Of a stretch of 64,000 nucleotides of DNA, positions 1-11,000 are shown one piece after another. The position numbers and the translations under genes were made by a program. The notes beneath the pieces are model-generated. The model did not search any database, was not told the origin of the DNA, and was given only the letters and a program-made list of their open reading frames with translations. How positions within the stretch are numbered: the first letter of the stretch is position 1; each line of letters starts with the position of its first letter. The DNA comes from Monoplex corrugatus (taxonomy: Eukaryota; Mollusca; Gastropoda; Littorinimorpha; Ranellidae), in contig CM060306.1 of assembly GCA_030674185.1 (NCBI GenBank), positions 462,501-526,500 of the forward strand, given 5' to 3'.

Positions 1-889
1 ACCAGTTAGCCCTGTGAAGATAATCTCCACCAGTAAACTACCAGTAAGCCCTATGGAAATAATCTCTACCAGTAAACTACCAGTTAGCCCTATGGAAATA
101 ATCTCTACCAGTAAACTAACCAGTTAGCCCTATGAAAATAATCTCTACCAGTAAACTACCAGTTAGCCCTATGGAAATAATCTCTACCAGTAAACTAACC
201 AGTTAGCCCTATGAAAATAATCTCTACCAGTAAACTACCAGTTAGCCCTATGGAAATAATCTCTACCAGTAAACTAACCAGTTAGCCCTATGAAAATAAT
301 CTCTACCAGTAAACTACCAGTTAGCCCTATGGAAATAATCTCTACCAGTAAACTAACCAGTTAGCCCTATGAAAATAATCTCCACCAGTAAACTACCAGT
401 AAGCCCTGTGAAGATAATCTCCACCAGTAAACTACCAGTAAGCCCTGTGAAGATAATCTCCATCAGTAAACTACCAGTAAGCCCTGTGAAGATAATCTCC
501 ACCAGTAAACTACCAGTAAGCCCTGTGAAGATAATCTCCACCAGTAAACTACCAGTAAGCCCCATGGAAATAATCTCTACCAGTAAACTACCAGTTAGCC
601 CTATGGAAATAATCTCCACCAGTAAACTACCAGTTAGCCCTGTGAAAATAATCTCCGCCAGTAAACTACCAGTTAGCCCTGTGAAGATAATCTCCACCAG
701 TAAACTACCAGTTAGCCCTGTGAAGATAATCTCCACCAGTAAACTACCAGTTAGCCCTGTGAAGATAATCTCCACCAGTAAACTACCAGTTAGCCCAATG
801 AAAATAATCTCTACCAGTAAACTAACCAGTAAGCCCTATGAAAATAATCTCTACCAGTAAACTACCAGTAAGCCCTATGGAAATAATCT
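1..889. repeat. 39-bp minisatellite array
   Basis: About 22 head-to-tail copies of a 39-bp unit built on ccagttagccctatgaaaat and aatctctaccagtaaact, continuing past the left edge. Some copies are 40 bp (an extra a in 'taaactaacc'), so the frame breaks from place to place. Because 39 is a multiple of three, both strands stay open over long stretches; these frames are a by-product of the repeat, not genes. Variants (gtgaaga / atggaaa, cca / cta) are clustered, which suggests local homogenisation. Confidence 0.95.
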
Positions 890-892
890 GTG

Positions 893-1111
893 TACCAACC
901 ATCATTATCATGTGCCATGGCGTTGGCGATCATGGCCCTTCATATGAATCTATCCCTTGACGCTGCAAGTACATCTTCCACCATCTCTGTTCTCAGCCAC
1001 CCTGCAAGTCCGTCCAATATTTTCTTCCTGGGTCTACCTAGTGTTCTCTTTCCCTCCAGCTTTCCTGTTGTGACCAGGTGCTCTGATTCCCCTTTCCTCA
1101 TAAAATGGCCT
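893..1111 (-). pseudogene. LINE reverse-transcriptase 3' end fragment
   Basis: The minus strand reads GHFMRKGESEHLVTTGKLEG, then KRTLGRPRKKILDGL, and on to AMAHDNDGW. This is the typical C-terminal tail of a non-LTR retrotransposon ORF2 (GK.EGKR..GRPR motif). A stop codon interrupts it in 'RDRFI*RAMI', probably a Trp-to-stop change. Only about 72 codons remain, joined directly to the end of the 39-bp array. It is a dead fragment; the clade cannot be named from this piece. The plus-strand frame over the same bases is a shadow. Confidence 0.8.
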
Positions 1112-2359
1112 GTAAACTAAAATGGTTTCAAATACACATTGTGCATAGAATTCTAGGAACTAATATCATTTTAAAAGAAATGGGACTCGTAAATAACTAT
1201 CGCTACGACTTTTGCTTGGAAGCATTGATCACATATTCTGGAAGTGTTCATATGTCAACAGATTCTGGGAAAAGATAGGAGAAGTGTTAATGTCACTTTG
1301 CGCGACGTGTGCAAACATAAGATTAACCGAAAACTTAATTTTATTTGGTGCTGACGAAAACATGCGCACAGATTTGACTTAATAATAAAAAAAAAAGTTA
1401 CCAAACACCATTTGTTTTACTAGATATCTTTCCCAAAAAATATCATATAGAAAAATATAATTCAAAACTGAGCTGGAATTCACACGCTTCTAGGGAAAAA
1501 TTGTTGCCATATCTGTCTCTGGTATCAGATGAAGTTTGATGTGACTTTCAGATGAAGTTTGATGTGACTTTTTGCTTCTTTACGAGATGTATGCATGGTT
1601 TCTGTATGACCTGCCTGTTTATATTTGACTATTTGTCTTATATATAATTGATAGTGACTGTAATTCATGCACATACAATCTTTATTGAAGACGTGGACGT
1701 TTTGCGTGTATTTTAAACTTTAAGTCTGATACAAATGATCTTGCTTTGCTAACATGTTTATCATTAAATTTTGCTGAAAACTAAAATCTAAAACTATACA
1801 TTAAATATCTTTATATTGTTTAAAAAAAACGTATAACAGACTAGTAGATATGACACATGTTAATGAATTTTGCTCGATCCATCGTAGATAAATCTTGTTC
1901 ATATTAATCAAAGGACATAACTCTTGAGAATTATCTCCCATGTAGTATCTCTCAAATCCAACACAGCTTGCGCTACCCATTCAGCTAGCACAAGCAGATA
2001 CAAAGTACAGAAACAGTAAGCTCAGAACACTCCTCAAAAAAGGAGCGCCCAAGCCCACCTTTATACTCTGCAACTACCCTACACACAACTATGAGAGAGG
2101 AGAGAAATACATGTGCATATAACATATTGGTCTTATGTTCAAGATTGACATAGTCTTTTATTTTTGAACTGACCAAACACACACACATAGACAAGACAGA
2201 ACATACACAGGGTTGCTTCTAAGGCATATAGGTAATACCAAAGAAATAAGAGGGAAGCAGGGAGAATTTTTATAATATTAATCAAAGAACGTAACTCTTG
2301 AGAGTCACGTAGCAATTATCTGTTTAGTCAGTTCAAGAATAAAAGACTATGTCATTCTT
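1112..2359. other. AT-rich non-coding stretch
   Basis: No convincing coding sequence. Two diverged copies of a short motif (attaatcaaaggacataact at about 1905 and attaatcaaagaacgtaact at about 2278), both followed by 'cttgaga', suggest dispersed repeat remnants. The same kind of 'aactcttg' segment occurs near the end of the piggyBac element at 30935-30960. Confidence 0.5.
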
Positions 2360-5300
2360 GGGCGAGTGTTTACATGTCTGTGTTGATGGGTGAATGTTTG
2401 CATGTTTGTGTTGATGGATGAGTGTTTACATGTCTGTGTTTGATGAGTGTTTACATATCTGTGTTGATGGACAGTGTTTACATGTGTGTTGATGGGTGAA
2501 TGTTTGCATGTTTGTGTTGATGGATGAGTGTTTACATGTCTGTGTTGATGGATGATTGTTTACATGTCTGTGTTGATGAGTGTTTACATGTCTGTGTTGA
2601 TGGGTGTTTACATGTCTGTGTTGATGGGTGAGTGTTTACAGTCTGTGTTGATGGCGAGTGTTTACATGTCTTGTTTGACTGAGTGTTTACACGTCTGTGT
2701 TGATGGGCGAGGTTTACATGTCTGTGCTGATGGGCGAGTGTTTACATGTCTGTGTTTGATGAGTGTTTTACAGTCTGTGTTGATGGTGAGTGTTTACACG
2801 TCTGTGTTGATGTTAAGTCGTGTGATGAGTGTTTATCATGTCTGTGTTGATGGTGGTTTTACATGTCTGTGTTGATGGGTGAGTGTTTACATGTCTTGTT
2901 GATGGTGAGTGTTTACATGTCTGTGTTGATGGGTGAGTGTTTTACATGTCTTGTGATGTGATGATGAGTGTTTTACATGTCTTGTGTTGATGGATGAGTG
3001 TTTACATGTCTGTGTTGATGGGTGAGTGTTTACATGTCTGTGTTGATGGGGAGTGTTTACATGTCTGTGTTGATGGGTGTTTACATGTCTGTGTTGATGG
3101 GCGAGTGTTTACATGTCTGTGTTGATGGATGAGTGTTTACATGTCTGTGTTGATGGGCGAGTGTTTACATGTCTGTTTGATGGGTGAGTGTTTACATGTC
3201 TGTGTTGATGGGATGAGTGTTTACATGTCTGTGTTGATGGGTGAGTGTTTACATGTCTGTGTTGATGTGAGTGTTTACATGTCTGTGTTGATGGGGAGTG
3301 TTTACATGTCTGTGTTGATGGTGAGTGTTTACATGTCTGTGTTGATGGGTGAGTGTTTACATGTCTGTGTTTTGATGGTGAGTGTTTACATGTCTGTGTT
3401 GATGGGTGAGTGTTTACATGTCTGTGTTGATGGATGAGTGTTTACATGTCTGTGTTGATGGTGAGTGTTTACATGTCTGTGTTGATGGGAGTGTTTACAT
3501 GTCTGTGTTGATGGAGTGTTTACATGTCTGTGTTGATGGGTGAGTGTTTACATGTCTGTGTTGATGGTAGTGTTTACATGTCTGTGTTGGGATGAGTGTT
3601 TACATGTCTGTGTTGATGGAGTGTGTTACATGTCTGTGTTGATGGATAGTGTTTACATGTCTGTGTTGATGGGTGAGTGTTTACATGTCTGTGTTGATGG
3701 AGTGTTTACATGTCTGTGTTGATGAGGTGATGTTTACATGTCTGTGTTGATGGGCGAGTGTTTACATGTCTGTGTTGATGGTGAGTGTTTACATGTCTGT
3801 GTTGATGGTGAGTGTTTACATGTCTGTGTTGATGGTGAGTGTTTACATGTCTGTGTTGATCGGTGAGTGTTTACATGTCTGTGTTGATGGGTGAGATGTT
3901 TACATGTCTGTGTTGATGGTGAGTGTTTACATGTCTGTGTGTTTGATGGCTGAGTGTTTACATGTCTGTGTTGATGGGTGAGTGTTTACATGTCTGTGTT
4001 GATGGGTGAGTGTTTACATGTCTGTGTTGATGGAGTGTTTACAGTCTGTGTTGATGGGTGAGTGTTTACATGTCTGTGTTGATGGTGAGTGTTTATATGT
4101 CTGTGTTGATGCGAGTGTTTACATGTCTGTGTTGATGGGTGAGTGTTTACATGTCTGTTGATGGTAGTGTTTAATGCTGTGAGTGGGCGAGTGTTTACAT
4201 GTCTGTGTTGATGGAGCTGAGTGTTTACATGTCTTGTGTTGATGGATGAGTGTTTACATGTCTGTGTTGATGGGTGAGTGTTTACAGTCTGTGTTGATGG
4301 GCGAGTGTTTACATGTCTGTGTTGATGGGGAGTGTTTACATGTCTGTGTTGATGGTGAGTGTTTACATGTCTGTGTTTGATGGGTGTTTACATGTCTGTG
4401 TTATGATGTTGTCGGGAGTGTTTACATGTCTGTGTGATGGGGAGTGTTTACATGTCTGTGTTGTTGATGAGTGTTTACATGTCTGTGTTGATGGGGAGTG
4501 TTTACATGTCTGTGTTGATGGGTGAGTGTTTACATGTCTGTGTTGATGGGCGATGTTTACATGTCTGTGTTGAATGTTCAGCTGTGTTATGTGTGTTACA
4601 GTCTGTCTTGTGGGGAGTGTTTAATGTCTGTGTTGATGGTGTTTACATGTCTGTGTTGATGGGTGAGTGTTTACATGTCTGTGTTGATGGAGAGTGTTTA
4701 CATGTCTGTGTTGATGGGAGTGTTTTACATGTCTGTGTGTTGATGGGTGAGTGTTTACATGTCTGTGTTGATGGGTCGAGTGTTTACATGTCTGTGTTGA
4801 TGGGCGAGTGTTTACATGTCTGTGTTGATGGGTGAGAGTGTTTACATGTCTGTTTGATGAGTGTTTACTGTCTGTGTTGATGGTGAGTGTTTACATGTCT
4901 GTGTTGATGGGCTGAGTGTTTACATGTCTGTGTTGATGAGTGTTTACATGTCTGTGTTGATGGGCGAGTGTTTACATGTCTGTGTTGATGGTGAGTGTTT
5001 ACATGTCTGTGTTGATGGGAGTGTTTACATGTCTGTGTTGATGGGATGTGTTTACATGTCGTGTTGATGGTGAGTGTTTACATGTCTGTGTTGATGGGAG
5101 TGTTTACATGTCTGTGTTGATGGATGAGTGTTTACATGTCTGTGTTGATGGATGAGTGTTTACATGTCTGTGTTGATGGATGAGTGTTTACATGTCTGTG
5201 TGATGGGGATGTTTACATGTCTGTGTTGATGGTGGTGTTTACATGTCTGTGTTGATGGGCGAGTGTTTACATGTCTGTGTGTGGTTGACTGAGTGTTTAC

Positions 5301-6650
5301 AGTCTGTGTTGATGGGCGAGGTTTACATGTCTGTTTGATGGGCGAGTGTTTACATGTCTGTGTTGATGGCGAGTGTTTACACTTGTCTGTGTTGATGGGG
5401 TGAGTGTTTACATGTCTGTGTTGATGCGAGTGTTTACATGTCTGTGTTGATGGTGAGTGTTTACATGTCTGTGTTGATGGGTGAGTGTTTACATGTCTGT
5501 GTTGATGGGTGAGTGTTTACATGTCTGTGTTGATGGGTGAGTGCATTGAGTGTTTACATGTTTGTGTTGATGGATGAGTGTTTACATGTCTGTGTTGATG
5601 GTGAGTGTTTACGTTGTGTTGATGGGCGAGTGTTTGCATGTCTGTGTTGATGGGTGTTTACATGTCTGTGTTGATGGGTCGAGTGTTTACATGTCTGTGT
5701 TGATGGGTGTTTACATGTCTGTGTTGATGGCGAGTGTTTACATGTCTGTGTTGATGGGTGAGTGTTTACATGTCTGTGTTGATGGGCGAGTGTTTACATG
5801 TCTGTGTTGATGGGTGAGTGTTTACATGTCTGTGTTGATGGGCGAGTGTTTACATGTCTGTGTGGGTGTTTACATGTCTGTGTTGATGGGCGAGTGTTTA
5901 CATGTCTGTGTTGATGGGTGAGTGTTTACATGTCTGTGTTGATGGGGAGTGTTTACATGTCTGTGTTGATGAGTGAGTGTTTGCATTGATGAGTGTTTAC
6001 ATGTTTGTGTTGATGGGCGAGTGTTTATATGTCTGTGTTGATGTATGAGTGTTCACATGTCTGTGTTGATGGGTGAGTGTTTCACACGTCTATGTTGACG
6101 AGTGTTTACATGTCTGTGTTGATGAGTGTTTACATATCAGTGTTGATGGATGAGTGTTTACATGGTGCTGATGGGCGAGTGTTTACATGTCTGTGTTGAT
6201 GAGTGCTTACATGTCTGTGCTGATGGGTGAGTGTTTACATGTCTGTGCTGATGGGTGAGTGTTTACATGTCTGTGTTGATAAGTTTTTACATGTCTGTTG
6301 ATGAGTGTTTACATGTCTGTTGATGAGTGTTTACATGTCTGTTGATGGGCGAGTGTTTACATGTCTGTGCTGATGGGTGAGTGTTTACATGTCTGTGCTG
6401 ATGGGCGAGTGTTTACATGTCTGTGCTGATGGGCGAGTGTTTACATGTCTGTGTTGATGAGCGAGTGTTTACATGTCTGTGTTGATGAGTGAGTGTTTAC
6501 ATGTCTGTGCTGATGGGTGAGTGTTTAATGTGTGAGTGTTTACATGTGTGTTGATGAGTGTTTACATGTCTGTGCTGATGAGAGAGTGTTTACATGTCTG
6601 TGTTGATGAGTGAGTGTTTACATGTCTGTGTTGATGAGTGTTTACATGTG
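2360..6650. repeat. 28-bp minisatellite, about 150 copies
   Basis: Roughly 4.3 kb of a unit close to gagtgtttacatgtctgtg + ttgatgggt (28 bp). Copy length varies constantly by one or a few bases (gggt, ggt, ggc, gag; occasional missing a in 'acatgtc'), giving many short frame-broken ORFs that are not genes. Divergence rises at the right edge (6000-6650), where 'tgtgctgatg' and 'tgttgatgag' variants dominate. Each unit carries TGTTTAC, which matches the core recognised by forkhead factors; this may be coincidental. Confidence 0.95.
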
Positions 6651-6660
6651 TTTCATTCCT

Positions 6661-6894
6661 AGACAGGAGTTGGAACCAGTACCACACACTTTTCAACGCA
6701 GAGTCAAAGTTAATGACAATGAGTTTATTGGTTTTACTGACATGAACATTTTAAAACCATTTAATGGAAATGAGACACCAAATATGATTGAAGTAATAAA
6801 AAAAAAAGCTTTAAAAAACTACTACAGGATGAAAACAAAGAGACGGAAACATGTAAAGAACTCTTGTCAAAACTTGACCTACCAACATGTTTAA
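6661..6894 (+). other. Possible exon or ORF at the array edge, unrecognised
   Basis: Just after the 28-bp array, a pyrimidine-rich tract ending in 'cattcctag' could be a splice acceptor. The following frame (QELEPVPHTFQRRVKVNDNE... ending ..LTYQHV then taa) is open for about 75 codons. It is rich in Lys/Asn and contains a run of A near its middle. I recognise no domain. It could be the end of an unknown plus-strand gene or chance. The frame upstream runs into the repeat, so the listed start is only the presumed acceptor. Confidence 0.25.
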
Positions 6895-7480
6895 CATGAA
6901 ACAAGAACACAAGAAAACCACCATAGGGAAGCCGTAGGGGATGTTGACATTCATGTTGTGAACTTCGTAACATGATAAAGTGGAGAACAGTGAAATTACA
7001 TGTATAGGATTCTGACAGAACTACACAGTCTCTCAACCATAAACATAACCAATGTTCCAACAGTTTTCATCTCAATTTAAGCCACTCTTCTTTAAAGACC
7101 CACAATGAGAACACAAAATCATACTGTTTCAACCGTTTCACACCTCATGCCTTACCCACACACTGCTTTGTAATTCCATTACCTGCTGGATGAATGGTCA
7201 TACTATCCTTGTTTTTTTAACCACAGGCCTGAACCAAAACTCCTTCACTACCTCAGATAACCTATGAACCAGTAACAGGAAGTCGTACTGTTTCAATTAT
7301 TTTCACCTCAAGGCAGATCCGCATTCACAAAGACCACTTCCTTGGACCTACAGTGCACATCACACTGTGACAGCATGAACAGTCTGTATTGTACAATATT
7401 TACCGTCATCATCACACTAGTGACATGTATGACAACATAAACAGTCTGTATGTATAACATTTATTGTCTGTCAAAGTAAA
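6895..7480. other. Non-coding; possible 3' end of the RGG gene
   Basis: No gene recognised. On the minus strand the sequence AATAAA occurs at about 7465-7460, roughly 450 bases beyond the stop codon of the RGG-rich gene (7916). It is a plausible poly(A) signal for that gene. This is positional inference only. Confidence 0.3.
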
Positions 7481-7489
7481 CACTCTGAA

Positions 7490-7770
7490 CATGTTTGTCA
7501 AGGTGTTTACATTTGCATGTTTATCAAAGTGTATAAACACACATCTGTCAAAGTGAGTTAGTGTCTGCACGTTTGTCAAGGTGTGAAGTTCACATCTGTC
7601 AAAGTGTGTAAGTGCACATTTGTCAAAATGTGAGTGCATGTTTGTCAGTGTATTAGTGTCTGCATGTTTGTCAAGGTGTGTAAGTGTATGTTTGTCAAAG
7701 TGTACAAGTGCATGTTTGTCAAGGTGTAATAGTGTTTGCGTGTTTGTCAAAGTGTATTAAACAAATGCCG
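7490..7770. repeat. Imperfect short tandem repeat (catgtttgtcaaggtgt type)
   Basis: A degenerate array of about 20-40 bp steps around 'gcatgtttgtcaaggtg' and 'tgtcaaagtgtgtaagtg'. Copies differ in length and base, so it appears older than the neighbouring arrays. The minus-strand frame across it (Thr/His/Asp-rich) is a repeat artefact. Confidence 0.75.
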
Positions 7771-7915
7771 ACACAGAACCATTCTAACGTTACACTGTAC
7801 AGTGATTACAACAGAGTTGGGGCCAAGGACACAAGCAAACAGAAATGTTCCACAATAAAACACTGATGACATCAAACAGCTGGGCCCCATGGTGTCAAGG
7901 GAAAAAGATCTCGTT

Positions 7916-8048
7916 TTATCTCCAGCCACCGCGCTGTTGCTTTCTGCCACCACCACCACCACCACCACCTCCGTACCTGGATCCTCCACGACCGCCACCG
8001 CCACCGCCATAACCGCCCCAGTCATCACGGCCGTAGCCACCTCCATAC
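7916..8048 (-). CDS. RGG gene, last coding exon
   Basis: Begins after 'tcatgtgacag' and reads [19 protein letters not shown], a second glycine run, then RKQQRGGWR and taa. It enters in phase 2, matching the exon ending at 11166. Tyr/Arg/Asp spaced among Gly is typical of hnRNP-like C-termini. The acceptor side is directly joined to the 51-bp minisatellite. Confidence 0.8.
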
Positions 8049-11000
8049 CTGTCATGTGACACATTGTGTACATCATGTTAATGATATATATCACGGCCAT
8101 AGACACTCGATACATTGTGTATATCATGTTAATGACATGTACCACAGCCATAGACACTTGATACATTGTGTATATCATGTTAATGACATGTATCACGGCC
8201 ATAGACACTTGATACATTGTGTATATCATGTTAATGACATGTATCACGGCCATAGACACTTGACACACTGTGTATATCATGTTAATGACATGTATCACGG
8301 CCATAGACACTTGATACATTGTGTATATCATGTTAATGACATGTATCACGGCCATAGACACTTGATACATTGTGTATATCATGTTAATGACATGTATCAC
8401 GGCCATAGACACTTGATACATTGTGTATATCATGTTAATGACATGTACCACAGCCATAGACACTTGATACATTGTGTATATCATGTTAATGACATGTACC
8501 ACAGCCATAGACACTTGATACATTGTGTATATCATGTTAATGACATGTATCACGGCCATAGACACTTGATACATTGTGTATATCATGTTAATGACATGTA
8601 CCACAGCCATAGACACTTGATACATTGTGTATATCATGTTAATGACATGTACCACAGCCATAGACACTTGATACATTGTGTATATCATGTTAATGACATG
8701 TATCACGGCCATAGACACTTGATACATTGTGTATATCATGTTAATGACATGTATCACGGCCATAGACACTTGATACATTGTGTATATCATGTTAATGACA
8801 TGTATCACGGCCATAGACACTTGATACATTGTGTATATCATGTTAATGATATGTATCACGGCCATAGACACTTGACACACTGTGTATCTCATTGCTATGT
8901 ATCATGGCCACAGCCACCTCCATAACTGTCAACATGTAGCGTAGTGTGTCATGCTGTTGGTACGTACACATATCACATACACATAGTAACATTCAGTTTG
9001 TGGTAAATCTCCAAAATTGTGTTCCACCTACCCCTGTTTGATCAACGCCGCTGTTTATACATCTCCACTATGTCACTTAAATCTGTTGGAGTTGAAAATA
9101 GATACTACATGAAAGACGCAGTACACACACTTTGGACACACAAAGTCATTTGAAGACTGAAAACCTCCCATTCGGTAAATGGCCAAGAGAAGTGTGATAT
9201 GACATCACATTGCTGTAACAAAACGTGTTCAAAACAACAATGACAGAGATTAAAGAATTGAATCTACTATATTATGTTTGTTATGATAAAATGTGTTCAA
9301 TGAGAGAGATTAAGAAATAACATCCACTATATTATGTTTGTTACGATAAAATGTGTTCAAAACAATGACGGAAATTAAAGAATTACATCCACTCTATTAT
9401 CTTTGTTATGATAAAATGTGTTCAAAACAACAATGAGAGAGATTAAAGAATTGAATCTACTACATGTATATTATCTTTGTTACGATAAAATGTGTTCAAT
9501 GAGAGAGATTAAAGAATTACATCCACTATATTATCTTTGTTACGATAAAATGTGTTCAAAACAATGACGGAGATTAACCCTATCTGTGGCACTAGTAACT
9601 TGCTCCAGTGGCACAGCATTTTCAGTGTATTCAGTGACACTTAGAAATCTTTTATTTATAGGAGAACTACAGAACAAATCATATAAAAAGTATATTTTCT
9701 TGAAGCTTATAATTGTTCACATGCAACTGTATACATTTTATCGTGGTGGCCCTGCTGTGGTGATCATGTGACTCAAAATGGCCACCAACTGAAATGAGGT
9801 CAAAGAGTATTTGCTGGAGGACCACCTCATTATATCAAAAACAAAGCTGCCACTGACCATAAAAACTACACCAATTTGAAGAAAAACACGTAAGCTTTCC
9901 AAAAAGCATACACTTGCCAATATAATGCTCAATGTATTTTGTGTATACACTGCAATAAAAACGCACCCATAGCTTCTGTGATGTCTTGTTTTACCATTGC
10001 CCAGTCTGTCACTATAAATGACTGACAATAATACTGTATTTTGGCTGTAGATTTCATAGGCATTGAGGATGGCAATGTCTAGAAGATTGCAGAAGATCTT
10101 GACCCACTAGCCATGGGTTGGGCACTCAGCAGCGATGTAACAGACCTGTTTGTCGCAGACGTCAACTCATCCCATATGAGTGCTGTAGTTAAAGACCATG
10201 GCAGGTTTTTTTGTTTTCCTCTCACTAATTTTTTAACGTTTACAGCAGAATGGAAAGTGCTCAACAGAATCACTCGTTTTCTTTGGCTTTTTTTTTTTTT
10301 TACTGGAATGCTACTAATAATTTGTGATTCTGTCTTGTGTAAAGCGTTTCTCCTGGCTGTAATTTTGCACCTGCAGCCTGTCTCCACTCGGAGGGGAATC
10401 ACATTGTAATATATAATTGTATATAATATGCTCTCTATAATTTTCCATTGCTTTTATTCTTTCTCCCCATTTATAGCCGTGTGCGTGCGTGCGTGCGTGC
10501 GTGTGTGTGTGTGTGTGCGTGTGCGTGCGTGCGCGTGTCCGTTTTAGCACTTAGATTTGATTTTATCAAGATTTTGCGCTATATAAAATATTGTATATTA
10601 TATTATATTACTTGACAGAATACAGCTTGGAACACTCACAAAAACAGAAATGGTCAGTACAAGACAGAACAAGTGAAATGTACACATCTTTTCAAACTGT
10701 CATCTATGTGTGTATGTGTGGTGTGCATGTGCACATGTGCAACAAGTGTTGTACTTTGTTTCTGTTCTGTGTAATTGTGTCCATGTGCCTGCACATGTGT
10801 TTAAATGTTATTGTGCACATGTTAACACTGTGTGTATACACCATGCAAGAGAAACCTATTCATCACTTTCGAACTTTTCCTCTCTTGTTTGCTGAATGAC
10901 TGATCAACACTGGCAAGTGGATATTTTATTATAATTCATAAGTACTTCTTTTTAACACCCCATCATCGATTTTGTCATAGCAGTGGCGGTTGCCACACAT

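Noticed and set aside
353..860. Long open frames on both strands over the 39-bp array
   Set aside because: The unit is a multiple of three without stops, so openness follows from the repeat; the peptide is a pure 13-residue iteration.
2552..5810. Several MSVYMSVLM-type ORFs
   Set aside because: All are translations of the 28-bp minisatellite, broken by length changes; no start context or non-repeat sequence.
7747..8925. 381-aa minus and 289-aa plus ORFs ([22 protein letters not shown] repeats)
   Set aside because: Artefacts of the 51-bp repeat. The minus ORF crosses the RGG exon in the wrong frame.
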